Counted from the stretch's first letter, positions 18,650-28,144 are shown. The stretch: 64,000 nucleotides of DNA from Streptomyces sp. SLBN-118 (GCF_006715635.1 NZ_VFNP01000002.1:3739002-3803001), one strand, 5' to 3'. Program-made: numbers and translations. The notes: generated by a model from the sequence alone, not told the origin.

Positions 18650-19579
18650 ATGACCACAGACCACTACGCCATCGAGGCCGAGGAGCTGCGGCGGACCTAC
18701 GCCGGCGGCTTCGAGGCAGTAACCGGGATCTCCTTCTCCGTGGCGCGCGGCGAGATCTTCGCCCTGCTCGGGACCAATGGCGCGGGCAAGACCTCCACGG
18801 TCGAGCTGCTCGAAGGGCTCACCGCCCCTGACGGTGGGCAGGTGCGCGTCCTCGGCCACGACCCGTACCGCGAGCGCGCCGTCGTCCGGCCGCGGACGGG
18901 CGTGATGCTGCAGGACGGAGGCTTCCCTTCCGATCTGACGGCCGCCGAGACGGTGCGGATGTGGGCGGGCTGCACCAGCGGGGCGCGGCCCGTCGCCGAG
19001 GCGCTGGAGCTGGTGGGACTCGGGGACCGCGCCGGAGTGCGCGTCAAGCAGCTGTCGGGCGGCGAGCGGCGACGTCTCGATCTGGCGCTGGCCGTGCTCG
19101 GCCGGCCTGAGATCCTCTTCCTCGACGAACCGACGACAGGTCTTGACGCGGAAGGGCGGCGCGACACCTGGGAGTTGGTAGGGGCGCTGCGGGAGGGCGG
19201 CACCACCGTGCTGCTGACGACCCACTACATGGAGGAGGCCGAGTTCCTGGCCGACCGACTGGCGATCATGCATCGGGGGCGGATCGTGAGCACGGGCACC
19301 CCGGCCGAGGTAACGGCGGCCCGCCCCGCGCGCATCCGATTCGTCCTGCCCGAGGGGGTGACGGCTGGACGGCTGCCGCTCTCACTGCGGGCGGCGGCGA
19401 ACGGCCGGCGGATCGAGATCCGTACGCATGAGCTGCAGGACACGCTCGGCGAACTGCTGCGCTGGGCCCGGGATTCGGACCTGAGGCTGGAAGGGCTCGA
19501 TGCCCGCTCGGCCTCGCTCGAAGAGGCCTTCCTCGACATCGCCCAGGACAGCGCGCGGACAGAATCGGCAGGTGTGTGA
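18650..19579 (+). CDS. ABC transporter ATP-binding protein
   Basis: 309-residue ATPase. Walker A GTNGAGKT is at 41-48, followed by the signature QLSGGERRRLDLAL and Walker B ILFLDEPTTGLD; the C-terminal extension is typical of the CcmA/DrrA drug-export group. It pairs with the permease that starts one base after its stop. The unit continues into a histidine kinase and response regulator, so the four genes probably form a sensing-and-export operon of the YvfT/DesK type. The exported substrate cannot be inferred. Confidence 0.93.
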   Translation: MTTDHYAIEAEELRRTYAGGFEAVTGISFSVARGEIFALLGTNGAGKTSTVELLEGLTAPDGGQVRVLGHDPYRERAVVRPRTGVMLQDGGFPSDLTAAETVRMWAGCTSGARPVAEALELVGLGDRAGVRVKQLSGGERRRLDLALAVLGRPEILFLDEPTTGLDAEGRRDTWELVGALREGGTTVLLTTHYMEEAEFLADRLAIMHRGRIVSTGTPAEVTAARPARIRFVLPEGVTAGRLPLSLRAAANGRRIEIRTHELQDTLGELLRWARDSDLRLEGLDARSASLEEAFLDIAQDSARTESAGV

Positions 19580-19580
19580 C

Positions 19581-20345
19581 ATGACGGCGACGGCCGGACG
19601 GCTGGCCGCTCTCGGGCGGGCCGAACTGACGCTTCTCGTGCGGAACCGGACCGCGCTGTTTGTGGCGCTGCTGATGCCCGCGCTGATGGTGGCGCCCATC
19701 AAATCTACGCTGGACCAGCTCGACCTCGACAAGGCGGGGATGACCGTCGCCGGGACGGCGATGACCAGCGGGATCGGGATGGTGCTCGTCCTGGTCGTCC
19801 ATCTCAACCTCGTCTCGGCCTATGTGGCCCGGCGCGAGGAGCTGGTACTCAAGCGGCTGCGTACGGGGGAGGTGCCGGACCGCGAGATCCTCGCCGGGAC
19901 GGCGCTGCCCGCCACCGGTCTCGCGCTCGCGCAGTGTGTGCTGATCGTGGTGGCGGGGGTCGCGTTCCTGGGTGTGGGGACGCCGGAGCGGCCTGAGCTA
20001 CTGGTTCTGGGCGTGCTGCTGGGGATGGTGCTGCTGGCCGCGCTGGCGGCGGTCACGTCCGCTGTGACCGCCACCGTGGAGAGTGCGCAGATCACCACGC
20101 TGCCGATGTTCGTGACCTCGTTCATGGGCTCCGGCCTGTTCATACCGCTGGACGTGCTGCCGCAAAACGTCGCGTCGGTGTGCGAACTGCTGCCGGTGAC
20201 CGGGGTGATGACGCTCGTGCGGGCCGGATGGCTGGGCGGTGTCGACACGCCTGACGTGCTGAGAGCCGCGTTGACAGCTCTGGCCTGGACGGCACTCTCG
20301 GTGTTTGCTGTGCAGCGGTGGTTCCGCTGGGAGCCCCGCCGCTGA
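19581..20345 (+). CDS. ABC-2 type transporter permease
   Basis: 254-residue integral membrane protein with about six hydrophobic segments (for example TALFVALLMPALMVA, GIGMVLVLVVHLNLV, LLVLGVLLGMVLLAALAAV). It is the membrane partner of the ATPase just upstream. The ATG at 19581 immediately follows the ATPase stop; a GTG 9 bases earlier would overlap it. Substrate unknown. Confidence 0.9.
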   Translation: MTATAGRLAALGRAELTLLVRNRTALFVALLMPALMVAPIKSTLDQLDLDKAGMTVAGTAMTSGIGMVLVLVVHLNLVSAYVARREELVLKRLRTGEVPDREILAGTALPATGLALAQCVLIVVAGVAFLGVGTPERPELLVLGVLLGMVLLAALAAVTSAVTATVESAQITTLPMFVTSFMGSGLFIPLDVLPQNVASVCELLPVTGVMTLVRAGWLGGVDTPDVLRAALTALAWTALSVFAVQRWFRWEPRR

Positions 20346-20361
20346 CTTCGGGGGTGTGTGG

Positions 20362-21576
20362 GTGCGGGTGAAGGGCTGGAGCGGCCGCAGCGGACTGGCC
20401 AAGGTGGACCTGTACACGCGCGGCACGATCCATCTGATCGTGTGGCTGGGCGTCATCGGGCTCACTCTTCCGGTGCTGAGCCGGCCCGTGCGCGAGAAGG
20501 AGCAGCTGGCCCTGGTCGTGACCGCGCTGCTGCTCATCCTCACGGAAGGTGTCCTTTGCGGACGTCTTGCCCGGTACGCGATGAACGCCTACCTGGGGCA
20601 GGGGCAGGTGCCCCCGCGGTTGCTCGGACGGGCGGCGGCGGTGACGGTCGCGTCGGTGTCCGCAGTGGTGATGCTGTCGGTGACGGTCGATCTGACCGGA
20701 CTGCTGCCGACGATGCTGGCGGCGTCACTCGTGCCGTTCCTCACCGTGCACTGTCTGCTCGTACGCAATCGGATCACGGCCCTGATCCAGCTGGTGGTGC
20801 TCGTCCTGCTGTGCCCCCTGGCCCTGCTGACCGGCCGCCCGGCCGCCGAGGCGGCGTTCACCGTCGTGGCCGTCGGCTTTGTCACCGGGTGGATGGCGTT
20901 CACGGCCCGGGCGTCGATGTGGGTACTGGCCGTGATGTGGGAGCTGCGCGAGGCGCGTGACGTACAGGCGCGGCTCGCGGTCGCCGAGGAAAGGCTGCGC
21001 TTCGGCCGCGATCTGCACGACGTACTGGGCCGGAACCTCGCCGTCATCGCGCTCAAGAGCGAGCTGGCGGTACAGCTGGCCCGGCGCGAACGGGCGGAGG
21101 CGGTGGACCAGATGAGCGAGGTCCAGCGCATCGCACAGGAATCGCAGCGAGAGGTACGGGACGTGGTGCGCGGCTACCGCGAGGCGGACCTGCGGGTGGA
21201 ACTGGAGGGCGCTCGGGGTGTGTTGTCCGCGGCGGGAATCGCCTGCACCGTCGATGCGGGGGACGGGGAGCTGCCCGGCGATGTCCAGTCGGCGCTGGGA
21301 TGGGTGGTCCGGGAGGCCGCGACGAACGTGCTGCGGCACGGCGACGCGCGGCGCTGCACGATCTCGGTGCGTGCCGAGGACGACGCGGTGGTGCTGGTGA
21401 TCGAGAACGACGGGGCGGCCGGGAAAGGGTCCGGCACCGCCGGCTCGGGGCTCGCGGGCCTGCGGGAGAGGCTCTTCGCCGTGGACGGCACGCTGGAGGC
21501 GGGCCCGTCCCGGGGCGGACACTTCCGTGTGACGGCCCGCGTTCCCGTTGCCGACGACACGAAGGAGGCGGTGTGA
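20362..21576 (+). CDS. Sensor histidine kinase, HisKA_3 (NarL/DesK) type
   Basis: About 404 residues. The N-terminal half has five or so membrane helices. The dimerisation/phosphoacceptor segment RLRFGRDLHDVLGRNLAVIALK carries the His, and a HATPase domain follows with VREAATNVLRHG and GSGLAGLRERL. GTG codons at 20356, 20362 and 20368 are all possible; 20362 gives the best spacing (7 bases) from the ggggg run. The stop overlaps the regulator start by 4 bases, so the two are a coupled pair. Likely signals are membrane or antibiotic stress relieved by the adjacent transporter; this is inference from context. Confidence 0.9.
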   Translation: MRVKGWSGRSGLAKVDLYTRGTIHLIVWLGVIGLTLPVLSRPVREKEQLALVVTALLLILTEGVLCGRLARYAMNAYLGQGQVPPRLLGRAAAVTVASVSAVVMLSVTVDLTGLLPTMLAASLVPFLTVHCLLVRNRITALIQLVVLVLLCPLALLTGRPAAEAAFTVVAVGFVTGWMAFTARASMWVLAVMWELREARDVQARLAVAEERLRFGRDLHDVLGRNLAVIALKSELAVQLARRERAEAVDQMSEVQRIAQESQREVRDVVRGYREADLRVELEGARGVLSAAGIACTVDAGDGELPGDVQSALGWVVREAATNVLRHGDARRCTISVRAEDDAVVLVIENDGAAGKGSGTAGSGLAGLRERLFAVDGTLEAGPSRGGHFRVTARVPVADDTKEAV

Positions 21577-22181
21577 CCGTACGGGTGCTGCTTGCCGACG
21601 ACGAGCATCTGATCCGGGGGGCGCTGGCCGCCCTGCTGGCGCTCGAGGACGATCTCGTGGTGGTCGCCGAGGCGGCCACGGGCGAGGAAGCACTCGCCAT
21701 GGCACGGGCGCACCGGCCGGACGTCGCGGTCCTCGATCTTCAGATGCCGGGCCCCGACGGTGTGAGTGTGGCCACTTCCCTGCGGAGCGAACTGCCCGAG
21801 TGCCGGACGATGATCGTGACCGGTCATGGGCGGCCCGGGCACCTCAGAAGAGCACTGGCAGCGGGCGTGCGGGGCTTCGTGCCGAAGACACTCAGCGCCC
21901 GGCGGCTGGCGGAGATCATCCGTACCGTGCACGCCGGAAACCGCTATGTGGACCCCGAGTTGGCGGCCGACGCGATCTCGGCAGGGGACTCGCCGCTGAC
22001 CACCCGGGAGGCCGAGGTGCTGGAACTGGCGGCCGACGGAGCCCCGATCGCGGAGATCGCGGAGCGGGCCTCGCTGTCGCCGGGGACAGTGCGGAACTAC
22101 CTCTCGTCGGCCGCCTCCAAGCTGGGGGCCGAGAACCGTCATACCGCGGTGCGTCTCGCTCGCGAGCGCGGTTGGGTATAG
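21573..22181 (+). CDS. Response regulator, NarL/LuxR family
   Basis: 202-residue two-domain regulator. The receiver domain has DDE at 9-11, the phospho-acceptor Asp55 in VAVLDLQMPG, and the T and K switch residues in VTGHG and VPKT. The C-terminal LuxR helix-turn-helix is LTTREAEVLELAADGAPIAEIAERASLSPGTVRNYLSSAASKLG (split here as two segments: LTTREAEVLELAADG and LSPGTVRNYLSSAASKLG). Starts with GTGA overlapping the kinase stop. Probably controls the ABC genes upstream. The end of the gene includes a TATAGT sequence that could be the -10 of the following tRNA-Gly. Confidence 0.93.
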   Translation: MTVRVLLADDEHLIRGALAALLALEDDLVVVAEAATGEEALAMARAHRPDVAVLDLQMPGPDGVSVATSLRSELPECRTMIVTGHGRPGHLRRALAAGVRGFVPKTLSARRLAEIIRTVHAGNRYVDPELAADAISAGDSPLTTREAEVLELAADGAPIAEIAERASLSPGTVRNYLSSAASKLGAENRHTAVRLARERGWV

Positions 22182-22202
22182 TGGTCTTCGCGCACGGCGC
22201 AT

Positions 22203-22275
22203 GCGGACGTAGCTCAGTTGGTAGAGCGCAACCTTGCCAAGGTTGAGGTCGCCAGTTCGAACCTGGTCGTCCGCT
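22203..22275 (+). tRNA. tRNA-Gly (anticodon GCC), copy 2
   Basis: Acceptor arms GCGGACG and CGTCCGC; loop TTGCCAA gives GCC. It lies only 21 bases after the response regulator stop. Confidence 0.97.
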
Positions 22276-22283
22276 CAAGGTAG

Positions 22284-22314
22284 GAAGGCCCCGGTCATCG
22301 CGACCGGGGCCTTC
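22284..22314 (+). terminator. Terminator after tRNA-Gly copy 2
   Basis: Perfect 13-bp stem, gaaggccccggtc (22284-22296) with gaccggggccttc (22302-22314), then ttcgt. It probably also serves the convergent purC. Confidence 0.82.
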
Positions 22315-22323
22315 TTCGTGCGC

Positions 22324-23223
22324 TCAGTTCCAGGACGTGCCGGTGAGGAGCTCGTACGCCTCGATGTACTTGGCGCGGGTCGCCTCGACGATCTCCTGGG
22401 GGAGGGCGGGCGGCGGCTGCTCGCTCCTGCGGTCCCAGCCGGAAGCGGGCGAGGTCAGCCAGTCGCGGACGTACTGCTTGTCGTACGAGGGCTGGGCGCG
22501 GCCCGGCTCCCAGGAGGCCGCCGGCCAGAAGCGGGAGGAGTCGGGGGTCAGCACCTCGTCGGCGATGACGAGCTCGTCGCCGTCGAAGCCGAACTCGAAC
22601 TTGGTGTCCGCCAGGATGATGCCGCGGTCGCGGGCGATGTCACGGGCCCGGCCGTAGACGGCGAGGGTCGTCTGGCGCAGCAGGGCGGCGGTCTCCGCGC
22701 CGACCTGGCGGGCCACTTCCTCGTAGCTCACGTTCTCGTCGTGATCGCCGACGGCCGCCTTGGTGGCGGGCGTGAAGATCGGGGCCGGGAGCTCGGAGCC
22801 GTCGCTCAGGCCCTCGGGCAGCGCGAGCCCGCAGACCGTACGGGTCTCCTGATACTCGGCGAGGCCCGAGCCGGTGAGATAGCCGCGGGCCACGCACTCG
22901 ACCGGGACCATGCGCAGCGACTTGCAGATGAGGGTGCGGCCCGCCCAGTCGGCAGGGGCGCCCTCGGGAAGATCAGTGCCCAGGACGTGGTTCGGTACCA
23001 GGTCCGTCAGGCGCTCGAACCACCACAGCGAGAGCTGGGTGAGCACCCGCCCCTTGTCCGGGATCTCGGTGGGCAGCACCCAGTCGTAGGCGGACATGCG
23101 GTCGCTGGCGACCATCACGAGGTCGCCCGCCTCGTTCTGGTACAGGTCGCGCACCTTGCCGGTGTGCAGATGTACCAGGCCCGGCACCTGAAGCGGCTCG
23201 GGCTTTTCGACGAATCCGGACAC
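22324..23223 (-). CDS. purC: Phosphoribosylaminoimidazole-succinocarboxamide synthase (SAICAR synthase)
   Basis: Ligates aspartate to CAIR in purine synthesis. The 299-residue protein is the length of the fungal/actinobacterial type. Motifs: HTGKVRDLYQ near residue 20, VASDRMSAYDWVLPTEIPDKG, VECVARGYLTGSG, and KFEFGF, DEVLTPDSSRFWP near the C-terminus. It is a monocistronic purine gene, separated from purD by two unrelated genes. Confidence 0.97.
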   Translation of the reverse strand: MSGFVEKPEPLQVPGLVHLHTGKVRDLYQNEAGDLVMVASDRMSAYDWVLPTEIPDKGRVLTQLSLWWFERLTDLVPNHVLGTDLPEGAPADWAGRTLICKSLRMVPVECVARGYLTGSGLAEYQETRTVCGLALPEGLSDGSELPAPIFTPATKAAVGDHDENVSYEEVARQVGAETAALLRQTTLAVYGRARDIARDRGIILADTKFEFGFDGDELVIADEVLTPDSSRFWPAASWEPGRAQPSYDKQYVRDWLTSPASGWDRRSEQPPPALPQEIVEATRAKYIEAYELLTGTSWN

Positions 23224-23307
23224 GGTTCCTCCCCGTGGTTATGTCCAACGCGTCCGATTGTCCCGTACGCGGGTTGGACCGGCTCGTACGGGGTCGGCCG
23301 CGCCGGG

Positions 23308-24765
23308 TCAGTCGCGCTTGCAGATGCGGTCGAGGAGGTTCGCCGTCGCCCGCTGGACACGGGTGTCGACATGGCCGGGGCGGTCCAGCGCCGGGGACCA
23401 GGCGAAGGTGCCGGCGGCGAAGACGAGGGCGCCCGAGGGTGCGCGGTACAGGGACGTCTCCTGGTGGCGGATGGCGCCCTCGCCGTCCCGGTAGGGGGAG
23501 TGGGCGAGCAGGATCCGGCCCTGGTGTTCGGGCAGGGCGGTCCGCGGGAAGTACCGGTCGGCCTCGCCCGCGACCAGGCCGGGGAGCTCGTCGCCGTCGT
23601 GTGCGCCGGTCGCCTCCCAGAGCCAGTGATCGGCGTTGCGTACGACCAGGGGGTGTGGCTCGGGGACCCGGCCCGCGTACTGGATGCCCAGCAGCAGCTG
23701 CTCGGCCCGGTCGATCTCGCGCCACAGGGCCGGTTTTCCGGGGCAGCGGCGTTTGCGGCAGGTCAGCAGGCGGTCGGGGACGCCGGAGGGCGACGGGCCG
23801 AGCTCGACCTGCCAGTACATGGTGTTGGCGGACAGGAAGACGAGCGAGGTGCCGCCGTCGCGGGCGCGCTCGACGGTGCGGCGCATCGGGGCCGACCAGT
23901 ACTCGTCGTGGCCGGCGAAGACCAGTCCCCGGTAGCGGCGGGGGTCGACGCGGCCGGCGTGGAGGTCGCGGGTCTCCGCGTAGGCGAGGTCGTAGCCGTA
24001 GCGCTCGGCCCAGCGGATGAAGTCATAGGCGTGGCCGACATGGAGGGGCAGGCCCGCGCCCGCGTAGGGACGGTCGAAGGAGACCGTGATGGCGGCGTCC
24101 TCCTCGCCGAGGAGGCGGCCCGTCTCGTCCCAGGCGTGGTAGAGGCTGGCGCCCGTGCGGCCGTCCTCCGGATAGAGGTTGTACGCCTGCCAGGTGATGT
24201 CCGGCAGAAGGAGCAGGAGGTCGGCGGGCTGAACGTCGCGGACGGTGAAGGGGATGTGGGAGCGGTAGCCGTCGGCGGTGGTGAGCACGGCGACATACGC
24301 GCCGACCGCCCAGTAGGACGGGATCTGCAGCCGCCAGGAGAGCCACCAGTGGTGGCAGGCGACGGTGCGGTCGGCGGCGAGCGGGGGCGGCTGGACGATC
24401 CCGGAGAGGCGCGGGCTGGTGGTGATCTTGGCTGCTCCGTCGCCCGCGTAGTGTCCGATGCGGTAGATGTCGACCGAGAACTGCTGGGGCGGGTCCACAG
24501 TGATGTGGAAATCGATCGCCTCTCCGGGGCCGGCCGCGCCGGTGGACGCGAAGCCCTTGATCTGCCGGCGCACGTCGTCGGCGGTGCGGGGTCCGCGCGC
24601 ACTCCTGCCGCGGTCGGGATCGGCGTACCAGGGAACGACCTGGCCGGTGTCGTCGAAGAAGTTCTCGCTGCCGCGGAGCCAGGGCAGCGGGCCCTGGCCG
24701 AACGGGTCTGTGACGGCGTGGGCGAGAGCGCCCGATTCCCATCGCCGGATCTGCTCAGCCCCCAT
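23308..24765 (-). CDS. N,N-dimethylformamidase beta-subunit-like protein
   Basis: A 485-residue protein whose whole length matches the C-terminal domain found in the large subunit of bacterial N,N-dimethylformamidase. Landmarks: an ENFFDDTGQVVPWYADPDRG start, KGFASTGAAGPGEAI, SYWAVGAYVAVLTTADGY, LPDITWQAYNLYPEDGRTGASLYHAWD, LVFAGHDEYWSAPMR and FLSANTMYWQVEL. No signal peptide is present. The true enzyme is an iron-containing amidohydrolase with a separate small subunit; none is encoded nearby, so the substrate is uncertain. Single gene between purC and a membrane protein. Confidence 0.8.
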   Translation of the reverse strand: MGAEQIRRWESGALAHAVTDPFGQGPLPWLRGSENFFDDTGQVVPWYADPDRGRSARGPRTADDVRRQIKGFASTGAAGPGEAIDFHITVDPPQQFSVDIYRIGHYAGDGAAKITTSPRLSGIVQPPPLAADRTVACHHWWLSWRLQIPSYWAVGAYVAVLTTADGYRSHIPFTVRDVQPADLLLLLPDITWQAYNLYPEDGRTGASLYHAWDETGRLLGEEDAAITVSFDRPYAGAGLPLHVGHAYDFIRWAERYGYDLAYAETRDLHAGRVDPRRYRGLVFAGHDEYWSAPMRRTVERARDGGTSLVFLSANTMYWQVELGPSPSGVPDRLLTCRKRRCPGKPALWREIDRAEQLLLGIQYAGRVPEPHPLVVRNADHWLWEATGAHDGDELPGLVAGEADRYFPRTALPEHQGRILLAHSPYRDGEGAIRHQETSLYRAPSGALVFAAGTFAWSPALDRPGHVDTRVQRATANLLDRICKRD

Positions 24766-24812
24766 GCTGCGCCCTCCTCCGAGGCCCCCGGTTCATCCGT
24801 GATACGGCGACC

Positions 24813-24876
24813 AGGGCGCGTCGTGGAAGTAGCTCCGTCCGCCCGCAGGGCGGGCGAGACTTCCTCAACACGCCCT
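24813..24876. repeat. Short MITE-like repeat (internally deleted relative of 60945-61125)
   Basis: A 64-bp element with imperfect terminal inverted repeats, agggcgcgtcgtggaagt and, inverted from the right end, agggcgtgttgaggaagt (15 of 18 matching). The interior contains ccgcagggcggg, also found near the left end of the longer element. It has no coding capacity and looks like the two ends of the longer repeat with the middle missing. Confidence 0.7.
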
Positions 24877-25042
24877 CGTGTTCAGCGCCGGTCTCCAGCA
24901 CATCACATAACGCACGCACTCCGTCACCGTTCGTCGCGAATTGACGTGACCGGAAGGGAATGTTCCGGGCGAGACGGAGGTATCGCGCGCGCGGGCGGGC
25001 GGGGATCCTCCGGTGTCCGGTGTCCGGCGCCGTACCGCGCCG

Positions 25043-26677
25043 TCAGACCAGGCGGACCGGCTTCTCCGGTCGGACGCCGAGGGTGGAGAGCCAGCTGCGC
25101 AGCGGCGCCGCGTCGCCGTCCTCGGTCAGGCTCAGCACAGGGGTGGCCAGATCCGCGCGGCGTTCACCATTGATCAGCAGCGCCGGACCGTCGAGCCAGT
25201 CCAGACCGGGGACCGCACCGGCCGTGTCGACGGCGGCACAGCAGACCATCGCGGTCACATGATCGGCGAGCAGCTCGCGGCCCGTACGGGGCGGCTGCAG
25301 CGGGAAGAGCGGGAGCGGGTCGGCTCCCCAGCCGTTCAGCGCGTCGCCGGGGCTCTTGGGGGGCGGGGGGACTGCCGCTTCCTCGCGGGCGACCTCCGCC
25401 ATGATCCCCGCGGCCAGCGTCTCGCCGGCCTCGGCACCACGGCCCGACAGATGCTCCAGGACCCGGGTCAGCGTCGGCCCGTCCGGGCCGGTCGACGGCG
25501 GTACGCCCAGCTCGTCGAGCACCCGGTGGAGCCGGGCCGCTTCCGTACGCCACTTATGGTCGACCACCTCTTCCGGATACTGCTGCCAGTCCACCGGCGA
25601 CCAGTCGGGGCCCGCCTCGGCGGGGCCGCCGTGGAAGAGTCGGGCGGCCAGCAGGGAGGCTGCCTCGTCTATCGCGCCGGGCTCTTCGAGCAGGTCGCAG
25701 GCAGGGCGCTCGCCCAGCCGGGAGGTGAAGCCCTCCGCGAGCCGGTCGCGCCGGGAGAGCTCGGTCAGGGCCGAGACAACGCCCGCGTCGAGGCGCGAGG
25801 GCCAGCGGCCCATGCGCCAGGCGGGCAGCGCGACCCGGGTCAGCAGCCGGTCCCACCCCGCGTAGGCGAGGCCGACCTGCTCCTGGGCGACTATCCGCAG
25901 ACCGTAGTCCACAGCCTGTGCACACTCGGACGCGGCCGCCGCGACGCCCCGCTCCATCTCGGAGGCCGGAGCCTGACAACTGCGCAGCAGCAGCCGGGTA
26001 CTCCCGCCGACGAAGCCGAGCGCCACCTTGCGTATCGGTCCCTGCCCAGGGGCGGCCGCGACCGCGACCGCGGCGTCCAGGCCCCGTACGAAACGGCGAG
26101 CCGCAGCTATGTCGGGGTGCGCGGAGGGTGCCGTGCCCGCGACGACCGGCGCCAGCACCGCCCGCAGCTCGGCCACCCGCATCCACCACAGGAAGGGCGA
26201 ACCGATCACCAGCACGGGCGCCTCGGTACCGCGGCGCCTGCTTCCGCCGCGTATCGCATGGGCCGGGTGCGTACGGTCCTCGAGCCAGCTGTCGCAGTCG
26301 GGGGTGAGCGCCAGAGCGGACGGCGCGGGCACCTCCAGGCGCTCGGCCAGGTCCCGCACCAGCCGGTACAGGTCCGGGGCGGCACGCTCCGAGAGCTCGA
26401 CGGTGGGGCTGAGCGCGGGACTGGCGCGGACGATCACGGCCGCGACCGCCGCGGCGAGCAGGAGCACGATCACCGCGAAGACCGAGACGGCCCAGCGCGA
26501 GGCGTCCCAACTCCCGCCGCTCATATGCCCCGCGGCATCGCCCGCGAAGAGCACGACGGCCACGGCAGCGGGCAGCAACGCCACCGCCAGTGCCCTGCTG
26601 CGCACCCGCAGCACGGCGAGGGCCCGCGAGCGCGCGGCGTGCGCGCCCAGCGACTCACCGAAACCGGTACCGGACAC
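25043..26677 (-). CDS. Membrane protein resembling an M48 peptidase without its metal-binding motif
   Basis: 544 residues with two N-terminal membrane helices (about 28-46 and 62-83). The cytoplasmic or outer part starts like an M48/HtpX peptidase: a LYRLVRDLAERLEVPAPSALALTPDCD helix region, a hydrophobic VLVIGSPFLWWM strand, then VAELRAVLAPVVAGTAPSAH. In active M48 enzymes the last stretch reads avlaHELGH; here HELGH is replaced by PVVAG (about 177-181), so zinc binding is lost. The C-terminal 300 residues are unfamiliar. I call it a pseudo-peptidase by inference. Its function is unknown; it may be an inactive regulator or scaffold. Single gene upstream of purD. Confidence 0.65.
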   Translation of the reverse strand: MSGTGFGESLGAHAARSRALAVLRVRSRALAVALLPAAVAVVLFAGDAAGHMSGGSWDASRWAVSVFAVIVLLLAAAVAAVIVRASPALSPTVELSERAAPDLYRLVRDLAERLEVPAPSALALTPDCDSWLEDRTHPAHAIRGGSRRRGTEAPVLVIGSPFLWWMRVAELRAVLAPVVAGTAPSAHPDIAAARRFVRGLDAAVAVAAAPGQGPIRKVALGFVGGSTRLLLRSCQAPASEMERGVAAAASECAQAVDYGLRIVAQEQVGLAYAGWDRLLTRVALPAWRMGRWPSRLDAGVVSALTELSRRDRLAEGFTSRLGERPACDLLEEPGAIDEAASLLAARLFHGGPAEAGPDWSPVDWQQYPEEVVDHKWRTEAARLHRVLDELGVPPSTGPDGPTLTRVLEHLSGRGAEAGETLAAGIMAEVAREEAAVPPPPKSPGDALNGWGADPLPLFPLQPPRTGRELLADHVTAMVCCAAVDTAGAVPGLDWLDGPALLINGERRADLATPVLSLTEDGDAAPLRSWLSTLGVRPEKPVRLV

Positions 26678-26890
26678 GGTCCGACCTCACCCCCTCTGCC
26701 CTGCGACGGTGTTGCTCACTCCCCCACTGTGGCACCCACCACTGACATCGCAATGCCGGTGGGCCAAGTGCCGGAACGCCTGCGCCGCACCCTAGTTGGG
26801 GCTTTCGGCGGACGTCATCCGGATGGCCGAGCCGTCACTCGATGGAATGGCTTTGGGCAAAGGTGATGACGGTTCTCAGGGCCTAGAGGT

Positions 26891-28144
26891 TCATTCCCCG
26901 GCGGCCTTGCGGGCGATGTCCGTGCGGTGCTGCGAGCCGTCGAGACGGATCCGGGCCACCGCCCGGTACGCGCGCTCACGCGCCTGCGCCAGGTCTTTCC
27001 CGGTCGCCGTGACCGAAAGGACCCGGCCTCCGGCGCTCACGATCGCGTCGCTGTCCCGCTTCGTCCCGGCGTGCAGAACGTACGCGTGGGGCGCATCCTG
27101 GGCCGCGACCTCGTCCAGGCCCTCGATCGGGTCGCCGGTCCGCGGGGTGTCCGGGTAGTTGTGCGAGGCGACGACCACCGTCACGGCGGCGTCATCACGC
27201 CACCGCAGCGGCGGCTCCAGATCGAGGGTGCCCTGGGCGGCGTGGAGCAGCAGGCCCGCGAGCGGGGTCTGCAGGCGCGCCAGGACCACCTGGGTCTCGG
27301 GGTCGCCGAAACGGGCGTTGAACTCGATGACGCGTACGCCGCGCGACGTGATCGCCAGACCCGCGTACAGCAGCCCCGAGAAGGGCGTGCCACGGCGGTG
27401 CAGTTCGTCGACGGTGGGCTGGAGGACGGTCGCCATCACCTCGTCGACCAGCTTCGGGTCGGCCCACGGGAGCGGGGAGTACGCACCCATGCCACCGGTG
27501 TTGGGGCCCTCGTCGCCGTCGAGGGCGCGCTTGAAGTCCTGGGCCGGGGTGAGGGGGACGACGGTCTCTCCGTCGGTGATCGCGAAGAGGGACACCTCGG
27601 GGCCGTCGAGGAACTCCTCGATGACCACGCGGCCGCCGCAGGCCAGCGCGTGCTCGCGGGCCTTGTCGAGGTCGCCGGTCACGACGACGCCCTTGCCGGC
27701 CGCGAGGCCGTCGTCCTTGACGACGTACGGAGCGCCGAAGGCGTCGAGTGCCTCGTCGATCTCCTCGGGCGTCGTACAGATATAGCTGCGGGCCGTGGGC
27801 ACACCGGCCGCCGCCATCACGTCCTTGGCGAAGGCCTTGGAGCCCTCCAGCGCGGCCGCCTCGCGGGAGGGGCCGAAGCAGGGAATGCCCACGGCTCGTA
27901 CGGCGTCGGCGACCCCGGCGACCAGCGGCGCCTCCGGGCCGACGACGACGAGCCCGGCCTCCAGCTCGGTCGCGAGCCGCGCCACGGCCTCACCGTCCAG
28001 CGCGTCGACCGGATACAGCTCGGCGACCTCACCGATGCCTGCGTTTCCGGGCGCGCAGTACAGATCGGTGACGTCGGGGTCGAGGGAGAGAGAGCGGCAC
28101 AGGGCGTGTTCGCGGGCGCCGCCGCCGATGACGAGGACCTTCAC
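26891..28144 (-). CDS. purD: Phosphoribosylamine-glycine ligase (GAR synthetase)
   Basis: ATP-grasp enzyme for step 2 of purine synthesis, 417 residues. N-terminus MKVLVIGGGAREHALCRSL, then VVVGPEAPLVAGVAD, the ATP-grasp segments VVKDDGLAAGKGVVV and EEFLDGPEVSLF, EGPNTGGMGAYSP, and RVIEFNARFGDPETQ with metal-binding Glu/Asn. The start is GTG at 28144, which fits the conserved N-terminus; the open frame runs on for 300 codons upstream but is antisense to no family and overlaps dnaX. It lies 59 bases downstream of dnaX on the same strand. Confidence 0.97.
   Translation of the reverse strand: MKVLVIGGGAREHALCRSLSLDPDVTDLYCAPGNAGIGEVAELYPVDALDGEAVARLATELEAGLVVVGPEAPLVAGVADAVRAVGIPCFGPSREAAALEGSKAFAKDVMAAAGVPTARSYICTTPEEIDEALDAFGAPYVVKDDGLAAGKGVVVTGDLDKAREHALACGGRVVIEEFLDGPEVSLFAITDGETVVPLTPAQDFKRALDGDEGPNTGGMGAYSPLPWADPKLVDEVMATVLQPTVDELHRRGTPFSGLLYAGLAITSRGVRVIEFNARFGDPETQVVLARLQTPLAGLLLHAAQGTLDLEPPLRWRDDAAVTVVVASHNYPDTPRTGDPIEGLDEVAAQDAPHAYVLHAGTKRDSDAIVSAGGRVLSVTATGKDLAQARERAYRAVARIRLDGSQHRTDIARKAAGE

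Noticed and set aside
22234..25173. 979-codon plus-strand open frame
   Set aside because: It runs through tRNA-Gly and is antisense to purC and the dimethylformamidase-like gene; it has no family resemblance.
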